A program made the translations under genes and the position numbers. A stretch of 43,266 nucleotides of DNA, taken from assembly GCA_019456225.1 (NCBI GenBank), contig VRUI01000043.1:1-43266 (forward strand), read 5' to 3'. The notes under the pieces are model-generated. The model saw only the letters and a program-made list of their open reading frames with translations, was not told where the DNA came from and did no database searches. Below, in pieces: positions 24,939 to 32,964 of this stretch. Numbering within the stretch: position 1 is the first letter of the stretch; every line of letters begins with the position of its first letter. Source of the DNA: Planctomycetota bacterium. GTDB lineage: Bacteria > Planctomycetota > Phycisphaerae > Sedimentisphaerales > Anaerohalosphaeraceae.

Positions 24939-25093
24939 ATGGGCAGATGATCCAAACAGAAGGCCAAAGCGCCGGCGCCGGGCTGTTCAACGACTGTGAA
25001 AACCAATAATCGCAATCTGGCATGTCGCTTGCGCTTGGCGCTGTTGTTGCACAAAAAACAAGAATATCACTGCAAAAAAATCCTGCCATAAAT

Positions 25094-25121
25094 TTGACTT
25101 CGCAAAATCATGGGGTATAGT
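25094..25121 (+). promoter_or_regulatory. Strong sigma-70 promoter of the candidate small RNA
   Basis: TTGACT (25094-25099), a 16 bp spacer and TATAGT (25116-25121) make one of the best -35/-10 pairs in the window. The predicted start is near 25128. No open frame with a ribosome-binding site follows. Confidence 0.6.
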
Positions 25122-25127
25122 TTAATT

Positions 25128-25225
25128 AGTGACGAGCGGTCGGCGACATCCTTGGATGCGATGTGAGGCCATGCAGGTATGCCCAAATATAAGAGGCAGC
25201 GGCCAAGCCGACGCGCTCTTTTTTT
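25128..25225 (+). ncRNA. Candidate structured small RNA (~95 nt), family not recognised
   Basis: The two ends close on each other. GAGCG-GTCGGC (25134-25144) pairs with GCCGAC-G-CGCTC (25207-25218), 11 bp with one bulged G, followed directly by seven T residues (25219-25225), so the closing stem can also act as the terminator. Inside are a hairpin ACATC/GATGT (25146-25164, 9 nt loop), and GGCC (25167-25170) pairing with GGCC (25201-25204) around TGCC/GGCA (25180-25198, loop CAAATATAAGA). It starts at a good promoter. It lacks the GGAAGGAAGCAGC core of SRP RNA and tRNA T-loop sequence. An alternative pairing of 25138-25145 with CGCCGACC (25229-25236) is possible. Confidence 0.5.
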
Positions 25226-25304
25226 GCGCGCCGACCGGCTGCTGCTGGATTGGGGTCTGATTAAATCTTACTGTCTGAAAGTACTGTAAATATTTATCCT
25301 GTAA

Positions 25305-25676
25305 TTAAAGCATCAAGATGCAGTTGCCGACAAGAGCAGCTTGCGCGGTAAGTAATATAACAGAGATGGAATACGCGATAAATTTTTTATTAAGTCTGAA
25401 AACCTGGTAATACACAAGCCCGTTAAGTCCCGCCAAAAGCCCGGCTGCCTTCAACCAGAGCATATTGTTGTTAATAAGAAAATGAATGAAATTAAAAAAG
25501 CTCATCGTATGGGCTTCAGCGGTGGAAGTGGGATCTATTTGCGATGTCAGCAGAATGTAAGTCCAGGATACGATGGCTGTAAGTAAAAAAACCAGCAAAG
25601 TACTGTGCATCAGTGCCGTAACCTTTGGCAGGTTATAATTCCTGTACATGATCTTTGGTAACAGATTCTTTGACAT
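25305..25676 (-). CDS. Three-helix membrane protein, unknown function
   Basis: A 123-residue protein with three hydrophobic segments: about 24-45 (STLLVFLLTAIVSWTYILL), 72-91 (LWLKAAGLLAGLNGLVYY) and 100-121 (AYSISVILLTAQAALVGNCI). The short basic N-terminus suggests an inside start. AAGGAG lies 8 nt before the ATG, so translation is credible. No enzyme motif and no family I recognise. It is transcribed toward the small RNA region and lies 227 bp from the ion-channel gene on the same strand. Confidence 0.6.
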   Translation of the reverse strand: MSKNLLPKIMYRNYNLPKVTALMHSTLLVFLLTAIVSWTYILLTSQIDPTSTAEAHTMSFFNFIHFLINNNMLWLKAAGLLAGLNGLVYYQVFRLNKKFIAYSISVILLTAQAALVGNCILML

Positions 25677-25903
25677 TTTTAATCTCCTTAAAACAGACTG
25701 ATTTTATTTCCTCATGAAAACATTTTTTCTTTTACTGTTAATAAAGACGTCTATGAGGTCCAAAGGTTACAGAAAAAATTGAAAAATTTACATAGATTTG
25801 AAAATAGGGCTATTTCAAGGAAAAGCCGGTAAGTCAGGTGTAGTAAAAGACGCAAATGCTTTTATTTTACATTATGTCATTACTTTTCAGTCTGTGATCT
25901 GGT

Positions 25904-26926
25904 TCACAAAAACAATGCCCACCCGGACCAGCCAATATAGACTACCGGAAAGACCACTCTTGCGCAGACATCGATCTTTCTTGCCAGTTGTCCCTTTTTT
26001 TTATAGACCAGTATCGTTGTCGTGACCACCTCTACAAATGCCAGGAAAACCAGCGCCGTACCGGCCAGCGTAAAAAAGTCCATTCGCGTCATATACGGCA
26101 GTCGCGGCAGCAGATCGCCCAGCATAAACCGGTATGCGATAAGTGTCAGCATCGAACTGGTTGCCACTCCTATCTGCGCACCTGCATGCTCCGGATCGAT
26201 CCAGAACGCCCCCCAGGACATGGTCACGATAAACACCAGGGGAATAAGAACCTGCCAGACGTAATACTGTATATGCCGTTTCGCCGTAAACTCAAAGTCA
26301 AAACCGGCCAGTTTAAAACCTGGTATAGGTTCATACGGACGGCTATTAGCTGAATATTTTTCGATATCCCAGTCAGGCTGTGATAGATTTTTAGAAATTT
26401 CTCCGCCGACAAAGCCAAATTCTTTCAACTTACCGGGGATAAACTTCAAATCCTTACTCTTAAATCCAACCGCCACGAATTGAACCCTAAAGTCATGCCG
26501 GTCAAACGGAAACTGAGAAAGTCGAAGCGGCTGACTAAGCGGGCCGACATAACGCTGCCGGTAATTAACCGTCCCGTCAGGATCGACCTCAACTACCTTA
26601 GGCAGAGATGTTCGTGTAAGTGTCTGCCTGTTGGTAAGCAGTATTCGCGGGTTCCATACTTCTTTAAGCGGAATCATCCTGATAGACTTTGTGTCTTTGG
26701 CAAGCCGCTCATCCTTCCATTGCAAACGGATCGCAATGTTAGCGATAAAATTCTGCTCGGCACCGTTGATATCATCTATGTCGAGGATGAAAATAAAAAA
26801 AGAAACCTCGGTAGGCTCGCCCTCAATACTTGGTCGACCCATCAACTCGATCGCGGCGCTTTCAGAAACTACCGAAAACAGAATAAACAATAATGCACAA
26901 AAAGACAGAATCCCCCGCCTAATCAT
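25904..26926 (-). CDS. Pentameric ligand-gated ion channel homologue (Cys-loop superfamily)
   Basis: A 340-residue prokaryotic pLGIC subunit. Residues 1-25 form a signal peptide. The extracellular beta-sandwich (~30-215) carries WNP (91-93, loop A) and the Pro-loop FPFD (139-142), which is characteristic of the superfamily; flanking cysteines are absent, as in other bacterial members. Four transmembrane helices follow: M1 ~221-243, M2 ~249-270 (pore), M3 ~283-307, M4 ~321-339. The M2-M3 link LPRLPYMT resembles that of the proton-gated GLIC channel (LPKTPYMT). Five subunits should form a gated pore in the inner membrane. The ligand and ion selectivity are unknown. No obvious partner gene is nearby. 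Confidence 0.88.
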   Translation of the reverse strand: MIRRGILSFCALLFILFSVVSESAAIELMGRPSIEGEPTEVSFFIFILDIDDINGAEQNFIANIAIRLQWKDERLAKDTKSIRMIPLKEVWNPRILLTNRQTLTRTSLPKVVEVDPDGTVNYRQRYVGPLSQPLRLSQFPFDRHDFRVQFVAVGFKSKDLKFIPGKLKEFGFVGGEISKNLSQPDWDIEKYSANSRPYEPIPGFKLAGFDFEFTAKRHIQYYVWQVLIPLVFIVTMSWGAFWIDPEHAGAQIGVATSSMLTLIAYRFMLGDLLPRLPYMTRMDFFTLAGTALVFLAFVEVVTTTILVYKKKGQLARKIDVCARVVFPVVYIGWSGWALFL

Positions 26927-26993
26927 AAAGCCCCCATATTAGACAATACAAAATAACCGTTAAGGTATCGTCAATATCTCAAGAGGACTTATG

Positions 26994-27021
26994 AATAATC
27001 ACTAATCAATAATAAATAATA
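26994..27021. repeat. Heptamer tandem repeat AATAATA
   Basis: Four consecutive 7 bp units (AATAATC, ACTAATC, AATAATA, AATAATA) end just before the asnS stop codon, between asnS and the channel gene. Confidence 0.65.
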
Positions 27022-27026
27022 AATTT

Positions 27027-28529
27027 CTAGATGTGTATCTTATCCCTCATTCGCGGGAATGCTATGCACTGTCGGATGTGTTTTTCGCCGGTGATCCACG
27101 CGACTGTTCTTTCAATGCCAAGTCCGAACCCGCCGTGCGGTACCGATCCGTATTTACGCAGATCGAGGTACCACTGGTAATCGTCCGGGTTATACCCGAG
27201 CGCCTTTATTTTGTCCAATAGCACATCATAATCGTCTTCGCGGACCGAGCCTCCGATTATCTCGCCAAAGCCCAGCGGCGCAAGCAGGTCAAAATTCTCA
27301 ACCACCTTCTCATTGCTTCTGTCATGTTTCATGTAGAAGGCCTTCACCTCGCCCGGGTAGTGCGTCACAAAGACAGGCTTGTTGTGCATCAGCGAAATAA
27401 TAGTCTCATCCGATCCGCCCAGGTCCTTGCCCCATCTGAAATCAGCGGCAAGCTGAGCGTGCTTCGGATTATTCTCGATTCTTATATTAAGTTCGGAAAG
27501 CTCTCCCTGCAGTTCCACCAGTTCTTTAGCATTCTTTTCCTGCTGCCACTTCTTCAAACCCTGCTGCGGTTTTTCAAGCTCTGCGATCCGGGTTTCGATG
27601 GTTTCTTTTTCAGCCTCGAATCCTCCAAGCTGATCGGCCATAAATTTTACGGTCTGTTCACCGGTCAGAATTTCAACGACCTCCGAATACGTCAACCGAA
27701 CAAACGGAGCTTCGATCTTTTCCAGCGCCGCGATATCTGCGTCGAGGGTCTCAAGCTCGCTCCGGTTTTCTTTCAGGACAGCTTTAACGATCGACGTAAC
27801 AAAATTCTCACCAAGCTCTAAAAGCTCGTCCAGACCGGCATACGCAACTTCCGGCTCGACCATCCAGAACTCTGTAAGATGTCGGCGAGTCTTGCTCTTT
27901 TCGGCACGGAACGTCGGTCCAAAGCAGTAGACCTTCCCATAGCTCATTGCTGCCGATTCCAGGTAAAGCTGCCCCGTCTGGGCGAGATACAGCGGGCTTC
28001 CGAAATAGTCAACCTCGAACAGTGTCTGCTCGCCTTCGCCGACTGCGCCCGTAAAGATAGGCGTATCGATCAGCGTAAATCCGTCATCGTTAAAGAATCT
28101 GCGTACCGCGTCGATGACGGTGTGGCGAACCTTGCCGATGCACCACTGCCGCTGCGAGCGAAGATGCAGATGCCTGTGCTTAAGCAGAAAATCAACGCCG
28201 TGGGCTTTGGGGGTGATCGGGTAATCCTCAGAAACATTAACGATCTCGGCGCCTGTAACCCCAAGCTCAACTCCGCCGGCACTACGTTCTTCCGTACGAA
28301 CCAAACCGGTAATACGCAATGATGATTCCTGGCCAAGCCGCTTAAGCTGTCCAAAAAGTTCCTCGTCGATCTTACCCTTTTCCACGATACACTGACAAAG
28401 CCCTGTCCCGTCACGGACGACAAGAAAAAGAACCTTCCCGCCAGGCCGATTACGATAGACCCAGCCCGAAAGCGTAACTTCGGCGTCAATATGATTTTTA
28501 AGATCACAGATACAAACCCGGTCATTCAT
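27027..28529 (-). CDS. asnS: Asparaginyl-tRNA synthetase
   Basis: A class IIb synthetase that charges tRNA-Asn. Residues ~1-115 form the OB-fold anticodon-binding domain. The catalytic domain shows motif 2 (FRAEKSKTRRHLTEFWMVEPE) and motif 3 (GFGLGIERTVAWITG). The protein is about 500 residues, longer than the usual ~430-465, because of an extra helical segment of about 75 residues (near 290-365, Glu/Lys/Gln-rich, EKETIETRIAELEK...QGLKKWQQEKNAKELVEL) with coiled-coil character. ATG 28529 is chosen over the TTG at 28535 because AAGGA is 6 nt upstream of the ATG. It is followed by heptamer repeats and preceded by glyQS in the same orientation. Confidence 0.93.
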   Translation of the reverse strand: MNDRVCICDLKNHIDAEVTLSGWVYRNRPGGKVLFLVVRDGTGLCQCIVEKGKIDEELFGQLKRLGQESSLRITGLVRTEERSAGGVELGVTGAEIVNVSEDYPITPKAHGVDFLLKHRHLHLRSQRQWCIGKVRHTVIDAVRRFFNDDGFTLIDTPIFTGAVGEGEQTLFEVDYFGSPLYLAQTGQLYLESAAMSYGKVYCFGPTFRAEKSKTRRHLTEFWMVEPEVAYAGLDELLELGENFVTSIVKAVLKENRSELETLDADIAALEKIEAPFVRLTYSEVVEILTGEQTVKFMADQLGGFEAEKETIETRIAELEKPQQGLKKWQQEKNAKELVELQGELSELNIRIENNPKHAQLAADFRWGKDLGGSDETIISLMHNKPVFVTHYPGEVKAFYMKHDRSNEKVVENFDLLAPLGFGEIIGGSVREDDYDVLLDKIKALGYNPDDYQWYLDLRKYGSVPHGGFGLGIERTVAWITGEKHIRQCIAFPRMRDKIHI

Positions 28530-28589
28530 AGTCAATCCTTTTGTAAAAAACCGATCCCCTGTATTTCATCAATACAAGCAAACCTTGTC

Positions 28590-28609
28590 ATTCCCGCGAA
28601 GGCGGGAAT
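28590..28609. repeat. Short palindromic repeat between asnS and glyQS
   Basis: ATTCCCGC-GAAG-GCGGGAAT, in a GTCATTCCCGC...GGCGGGAATCCAGG context, is a sequence type widely seen as dispersed extragenic palindromes in bacteria. It has no T-tract. Confidence 0.65.
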
Positions 28610-28641
28610 CCAGGTTCACAAAAACTATGTTATTAAACTTT

Positions 28642-30108
28642 TTACAAGCCCAATTTTTCGATAAGCAGACTCTTGAGCTGATCGGCCGAAACCCTCGTCT
28701 GCTCCATCGAGTCGCGTTCACGAAGTGTAACAGTGTTGTCTTCCATCGAATCTCCGTCAACGGTAATGCAGTAGGGCGTACCCGCTTCGTCCTGTCTCCT
28801 GTAACGGCGGCCGATGGCGCCTTTCTGGTCGTAGAAGCACGAGAACGAACTCTTAAGATCGTTAGCGATCTTCGTCGCGAATTCGGGCATACCATGTTTT
28901 TTGACCAGCGGGAACACAGCCGCCTTGACCGGTGCGATCGTAGGATGGAAACGCAGCACGTTTCTCGTCTTGCCGTCAACCTCTTCTTCGTCGTACGCAT
29001 CAACCAAAAATGCCAGCGTGCTGCGGTCGATACCTGCACTAGGCTCGATAACGTATGGTATATACCGTTCTTTAGCCTGCTCGTCGAAGTACGACAGCGG
29101 GCCCTTGAAGTATTCCGGATCCTCATCTTTCAGCGTGATCTTCTGCAGGTCGCCGCCTGCTTCGTGCCAGTCGTTGATAGTCCGCATACCCCTCTGGTGC
29201 TGACGCAGATCGAAGTCGGTACGGTTAGCGATACCCTCAAGCTCCTGCCAGTCACCCGAGCCAAACGGGAATTTGTATTCAACGTCGACGCACGCTTTGG
29301 CATAGTGAGCAAGCTCATCGGGATCATGGTCGCGGAAACGCAGATTCTCTGCTTTAATGCCGTGGTCGATATACCACTGGAAACGACGCTGCTTCCAGTG
29401 CTCGTACCATTCCTCGTCGGTGCCCGGCTTGCAGAAAAACTCAAGCTCGGCCTGCTCGAACTCACGAGTACGGAAGATGAATGCCTTCGTCGTAACCTCA
29501 TTACGGAAGCTCTTGCCGATCTGAGCGATACCGAACGGGATCTTAACCCGCGTGCTGTCCATGACGTTACGGAAGTTGGCAAAGATACCTTGTGCGGTTT
29601 CCGGTCTCAGAAAAAGAGTCATAGTATCGTCAGCGTTGGCGCCCATCTGCGTCTCGAACATCAGCTTAAACGCCATCGGCTCGGAGAACTTACCGACAGT
29701 CTTACAATTGGGACAAACCTTCTTGTCAAGGTCCGCGGCATCGACCAAAGCGGTCTCGACGGGAACATGCTCGGTATGCTCGTCGGCGTGATCTTCAAGG
29801 TGGTCAACCCGCGTGCGGGTGTTACACTTCTTACAAACCGTAACCAGGTCGGCAAACTTGTCTGCATGACCGGAAGATTTCCACACCAACGGGTGCATCA
29901 AAATGCTGCAGTCAAGCCCGACAACATCGTCACGCATACGAACAACATCCTTCCACCAAGCCTCGCGAACATTACGCTTAAGCTCAACGCCAAGCGGACC
30001 GTAATCATAGCAGCTGGCAAGGCCGCCATAGATCTCACTGGACTGAAAAATAAATCCACGACGCTTACAAAGCGACACTATATCATCAAGTTTAGCCAAT
30101 TTAGCCAT
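28642..30108 (-). CDS. glyQS: Glycyl-tRNA synthetase, single-chain class IIa type
   Basis: A 488-residue homodimer-type GlyRS that charges tRNA-Gly. Diagnostic features are the N-terminal LCKRRGFIFQSSEIYGGLAS with YDYGPLGVELKRN (motif 1), a zinc-type CKKC...CPNC insertion (~90-135), FRPETAQGIF, motif 2 with FRNEVTTKAFIFRTREFEQAELE, motif 3 PSAGIDRSTLAFL, and the C-terminal anticodon-binding domain from about 385. The two-subunit GlyQ/GlyS form is not present here. It lies 106 bp upstream of asnS. The Shine-Dalgarno sequence is weak (ACGGGAA). Confidence 0.95.
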   Translation of the reverse strand: MAKLAKLDDIVSLCKRRGFIFQSSEIYGGLASCYDYGPLGVELKRNVREAWWKDVVRMRDDVVGLDCSILMHPLVWKSSGHADKFADLVTVCKKCNTRTRVDHLEDHADEHTEHVPVETALVDAADLDKKVCPNCKTVGKFSEPMAFKLMFETQMGANADDTMTLFLRPETAQGIFANFRNVMDSTRVKIPFGIAQIGKSFRNEVTTKAFIFRTREFEQAELEFFCKPGTDEEWYEHWKQRRFQWYIDHGIKAENLRFRDHDPDELAHYAKACVDVEYKFPFGSGDWQELEGIANRTDFDLRQHQRGMRTINDWHEAGGDLQKITLKDEDPEYFKGPLSYFDEQAKERYIPYVIEPSAGIDRSTLAFLVDAYDEEEVDGKTRNVLRFHPTIAPVKAAVFPLVKKHGMPEFATKIANDLKSSFSCFYDQKGAIGRRYRRQDEAGTPYCITVDGDSMEDNTVTLRERDSMEQTRVSADQLKSLLIEKLGL

Positions 30109-30190
30109 ATCAAATTCCCGTAAAGTTGTCTAAATGAATCCTATAATTAAATTATGTTTTGATATACGTATCTTCTGAATCCAGTTTCAA

Positions 30191-30598
30191 TCACCGAATT
30201 TTTAAATTCGTTCGAATAAACTCTCTTACTCTTATTGCAATTTCGAAAGCTTCGAGTACTTCCTGCTTGCTGACTTCTTCATCTTCTCCCGGATATCTCG
30301 CACTTACTGCAAAAGGAGTAAGCGATTCTGCATCGGCTATTTCTGCTGGGATATCAATATGCTTTTCACAAAATTCCAGCAATACAGAAATATTGTGAGT
30401 GTAAGGGAAATCTATACCGCAATAAACAAGATAAGCCTTTAAGTTCTTCTCGACAGACTGTTGAAGATGATAAGCCGTCAGCCTGTTAAGAGACTCGCCC
30501 GGCGCATCAATACCTAAAGACGCCATCTTTATATCTTCATCGGCATAATCAAGCCATTGATGAACTTTGGCAATTATTTTCTTATCAGGTTCTTTCAT
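30191..30598 (-). CDS. HEPN-domain protein (candidate toxin of a HEPN/MNT pair)
   Basis: A 135-residue HEPN protein. The conserved RNase-type Rx4-6H motif appears as RLTAYH, followed by LQQSVEKNLKAYLV, the usual helix of the nucleotidyltransferase-linked HEPN branch, and the helices after DFPYTHNISVLLEFC fit the family. ATG 30598 is chosen because AGG lies about 7 nt upstream and the family N-terminus starts here; the frame opens at 30670. It overlaps the upstream MNT gene by 14 bp, giving translational coupling. HEPN/MNT pairs act as toxin-antitoxin systems in which MNT modifies or inhibits the HEPN RNase; activity here is inferred. Confidence 0.82.
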   Translation of the reverse strand: MKEPDKKIIAKVHQWLDYADEDIKMASLGIDAPGESLNRLTAYHLQQSVEKNLKAYLVYCGIDFPYTHNISVLLEFCEKHIDIPAEIADAESLTPFAVSARYPGEDEEVSKQEVLEAFEIAIRVREFIRTNLKIR

Positions 30599-30902
30599 AA
30601 AGCAACCTGCCTTCCTTCCATGCCGGCCTTGCGATCGTACCTGGGATTTCTCTGTCCCGTTCAAATTCATCTTTTGAAAGCACCATTATGTCTCTGGCTA
30701 CTTCAAGCCCCTTAAGCGACCGGTCCATCTCGACCATCATTTTGCGACGACTGCCGGTAACCGGACAGATCACCAGAATGTCCAGATCGCTCTTTTCGTC
30801 GGCAGTGCCTCTGGCCTGAGAACCAAAAAGGATGATTTTGTCAGGATGAAATCCGCCCACGAGCCTTTCGGTGATCTCACTAATTGTACTTTCATCAATC
30901 AT
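30585..30902 (-). CDS. Minimal nucleotidyltransferase (candidate antitoxin of a HEPN/MNT pair)
   Basis: A 105-residue minimal nucleotidyltransferase (Pol beta fold). The GS-x10-DxD catalytic motif is complete: GS then QARGTADEKS then DLD (about residues 27-41). The protein is cytoplasmic, without membrane segments. Its end overlaps the HEPN gene by 14 bp. In characterised pairs the MNT adds nucleotides (AMP) to the HEPN protein to silence it. The ATG lacks a clear Shine-Dalgarno sequence, so the exact start is uncertain. The pair lies between glyQS and the GH97 gene. Confidence 0.82.
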   Translation of the reverse strand: MIDESTISEITERLVGGFHPDKIILFGSQARGTADEKSDLDILVICPVTGSRRKMMVEMDRSLKGLEVARDIMVLSKDEFERDREIPGTIARPAWKEGRLLYERT

Positions 30903-30990
30903 TATATCAACAGCCTAATAAATACGCTAAACTGACTTAAATCGACATTTTACACACAAACCATCGAAATACAAGCAAAAGCTCAATTTC

Positions 30991-32964
30991 TTAATTATCT
31001 TTCACCGGTTCCAGTATCGCGGCATATCCGCCGCCCGGTGCCAGCTTGATCTTCAGATCTGACCCAGCCGTCACTTCAGATTTGCCGATCGTGGTATCCG
31101 TCGCCTCATCAGCCGCATTCGGCCCGTCAGCCCAGTAATTCAATGTGTAATTCCCTTTACCCAGGAAATCAAGCTTGAGCGTCAATTCGCGCCCGTTCCA
31201 ATCGGTCAAAGCACCGACAAACCATTTTTCGCCGTTTCGCCTTGCAATCGCCACAACATTTCCAATCTCAGCTTCCAGCACGACCGTCTCATCCCAGGTG
31301 GTGGGAACCGCCTGCAAAAACGGCATACATTCCGGGTTTTTCCGGTATTTCGTCGGCGTGTCGGCAAGCATCTGCAATGGACTCAGGTATGCAACATACA
31401 TCGCAAGCTGATGACACCGCGTCCCAAGGCTGCCGGGATTTTTATAAGCTTTAACAAACTTTTCATCCGTGTAATTGTCCATCGCCCCGGGAGTATAGTC
31501 CATCGGCCCGACAACCATGCGGATAAACGGAAGCAGCACAGCCATATCCGGATTGGCGTTTTTGCTCCACTTGCTTTGCTCGAGCCCAAGCAAGGACTCA
31601 TGCGTCAGCACATTCGGATAGGTCCGCTGCAAGCCGGTAGGTTTAGACCCGCCGTGAAAATCGACGATCAGTTTGTGTTCAGCGGCTGTCCTGGCAACCT
31701 TCTCACAGAAGTCCATCATAACCTGATCGTCACGCTGCATAAAATCAACCTTAAGCCCTTTGATCCCCCATTCGTCAAACTGCTTGAACGCCTTATCAAA
31801 ATTCCTCTCCAAAGCAACCGACGTCATCCACAATATAACCCCGACATTCCTTTCCCTGCCGTACTCGACCAGCTTGGCAATATTAAGTTGCGGCACGACA
31901 GTAAGCAAAGTATCCGGCCCACGGATGCTCCACCCTTCGTCAAGAATGATATACTGGAGTTTATTCTTCGCCGCAAAGTCAATATAGTTTTTGTAAGTTT
32001 CCTGATTGATTCCCGCTTTATACTCCATATCGGTGATATTCCACGCATTCCACCAGTCCCACGAAACCTTTCCGGGCTTGATCCACGAAGTATCTTTCAG
32101 TTTACACTCATCGGCAAGCGAATACAGCATGGTAGAGGTTAGCAAACCCGCATCGTCGGTGACGACAAACGCACGCCATGGATAGCTCCGTTTGCCATCG
32201 GTCTTTGCAAGGAAATCGCTAAACTTCGATATCTTGAGACTGCGGTCGCCGTTAAGCTGCGTTTGAGCGGGGTAATGCGGAAATGCCGACTGCAAAGTCA
32301 GCTCGCCGGAACCTTTAACCCATAGACCCGGATATCCACTGACATTAACATCGGTCATCAGAATATTTTTGTCGCCGTCCAACTCAACCAGAACCGGGAC
32401 ACAAACCGTTTCCTTGTCTGCCGTCTCAGATATCTTCAAGTGCTCGAACATGCACTCCTGATGAGAGAAGAACTCTCTGACGCTGGGTTTCGGGTAGTAC
32501 GTCTGGTAATCTTTGGCAAAAGTAAACCCAAGCTCTTCAGCGTTGACGGTCACGTTTTTGTCAATATTGCTTTCCCAACGAAACGCCGCTCCGTCGTCAT
32601 AAACCCGAACACGCAAAGCAACCGCTCCGTCAAAGCCGATCAGCGTATCGTTGCACTTTTCCTGGATCTTCGTCGAGACAGTAGCGACTGTCGGGATAAC
32701 TTCATTGTCGATAGCGGTTCGTTTAATATCCTTGATCTTTGCCTGCCCCGGATACTCAACGCCATCGATGGTGATCGAAATGTCATCATAGTTCATGACT
32801 TCGATGCCATCGACAGTGAGCCTGTACGCCAGCCCGTCATTACCTTTTTCAACAGCAAGCTCCAGCGTGCCGTCCGGCGAAACAGTACGAACTTCCCGCA
32901 CCGGCGAACACCCCTGAACCATTAAAAAAATCGATACCAATACCGCTGCCAATAACTTTTTCAT
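30991..32964 (-). CDS. GH97-family alpha-glycosidase lipoprotein, retaining-type
   Basis: A 657-residue glycoside hydrolase family 97 protein. The signal MKKLLAAVLVSIFLMVQGC ends in a lipobox, so the enzyme is lipid-anchored. Residues ~20-280 form the N-terminal beta-supersandwich domain; the (beta/alpha)8 barrel has YIILDEGWSI and GLKVDFMQRDDQ, with Asp where retaining GH97 alpha-galactosidases carry the nucleophile and inverting SusB-type enzymes do not, and HESLLGLEQ with a probable acid/base glutamate. It likely releases alpha-linked galactose or similar sugar; substrate uncertain. Start 32964 has AAAGGG 6 nt upstream. A 30 bp tandem duplication repeats the start region in frame, so 32994 could also initiate. 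Confidence 0.88.
   Translation of the reverse strand: MKKLLAAVLVSIFLMVQGCSPVREVRTVSPDGTLELAVEKGNDGLAYRLTVDGIEVMNYDDISITIDGVEYPGQAKIKDIKRTAIDNEVIPTVATVSTKIQEKCNDTLIGFDGAVALRVRVYDDGAAFRWESNIDKNVTVNAEELGFTFAKDYQTYYPKPSVREFFSHQECMFEHLKISETADKETVCVPVLVELDGDKNILMTDVNVSGYPGLWVKGSGELTLQSAFPHYPAQTQLNGDRSLKISKFSDFLAKTDGKRSYPWRAFVVTDDAGLLTSTMLYSLADECKLKDTSWIKPGKVSWDWWNAWNITDMEYKAGINQETYKNYIDFAAKNKLQYIILDEGWSIRGPDTLLTVVPQLNIAKLVEYGRERNVGVILWMTSVALERNFDKAFKQFDEWGIKGLKVDFMQRDDQVMMDFCEKVARTAAEHKLIVDFHGGSKPTGLQRTYPNVLTHESLLGLEQSKWSKNANPDMAVLLPFIRMVVGPMDYTPGAMDNYTDEKFVKAYKNPGSLGTRCHQLAMYVAYLSPLQMLADTPTKYRKNPECMPFLQAVPTTWDETVVLEAEIGNVVAIARRNGEKWFVGALTDWNGRELTLKLDFLGKGNYTLNYWADGPNAADEATDTTIGKSEVTAGSDLKIKLAPGGGYAAILEPVKDN

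Larger units (their letters stand above)
24888..25304. other. Gene-free stretch with terminator and candidate small RNA
   Basis: No protein gene is supported. It holds the secretin terminator (24906-24938), two adjacent sigma-54-like matches with GG-N10-GC spacing (25017-25033 and 25035-25051), a sigma-70 promoter (25094-25121), and a strongly structured transcript ending in a T7 tract (25128-25225). Confidence 0.6.

Noticed and set aside
25128..25225. SRP RNA (4.5S)
   Set aside because: Size and end pairing fit, but the conserved GGAAGGAAGCAGC core of the apical helix is missing.
28585..30123. 512-codon open frame on the plus strand
   Set aside because: Antisense to glyQS, which has all its motifs. 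The protein sequence has no recognisable features.
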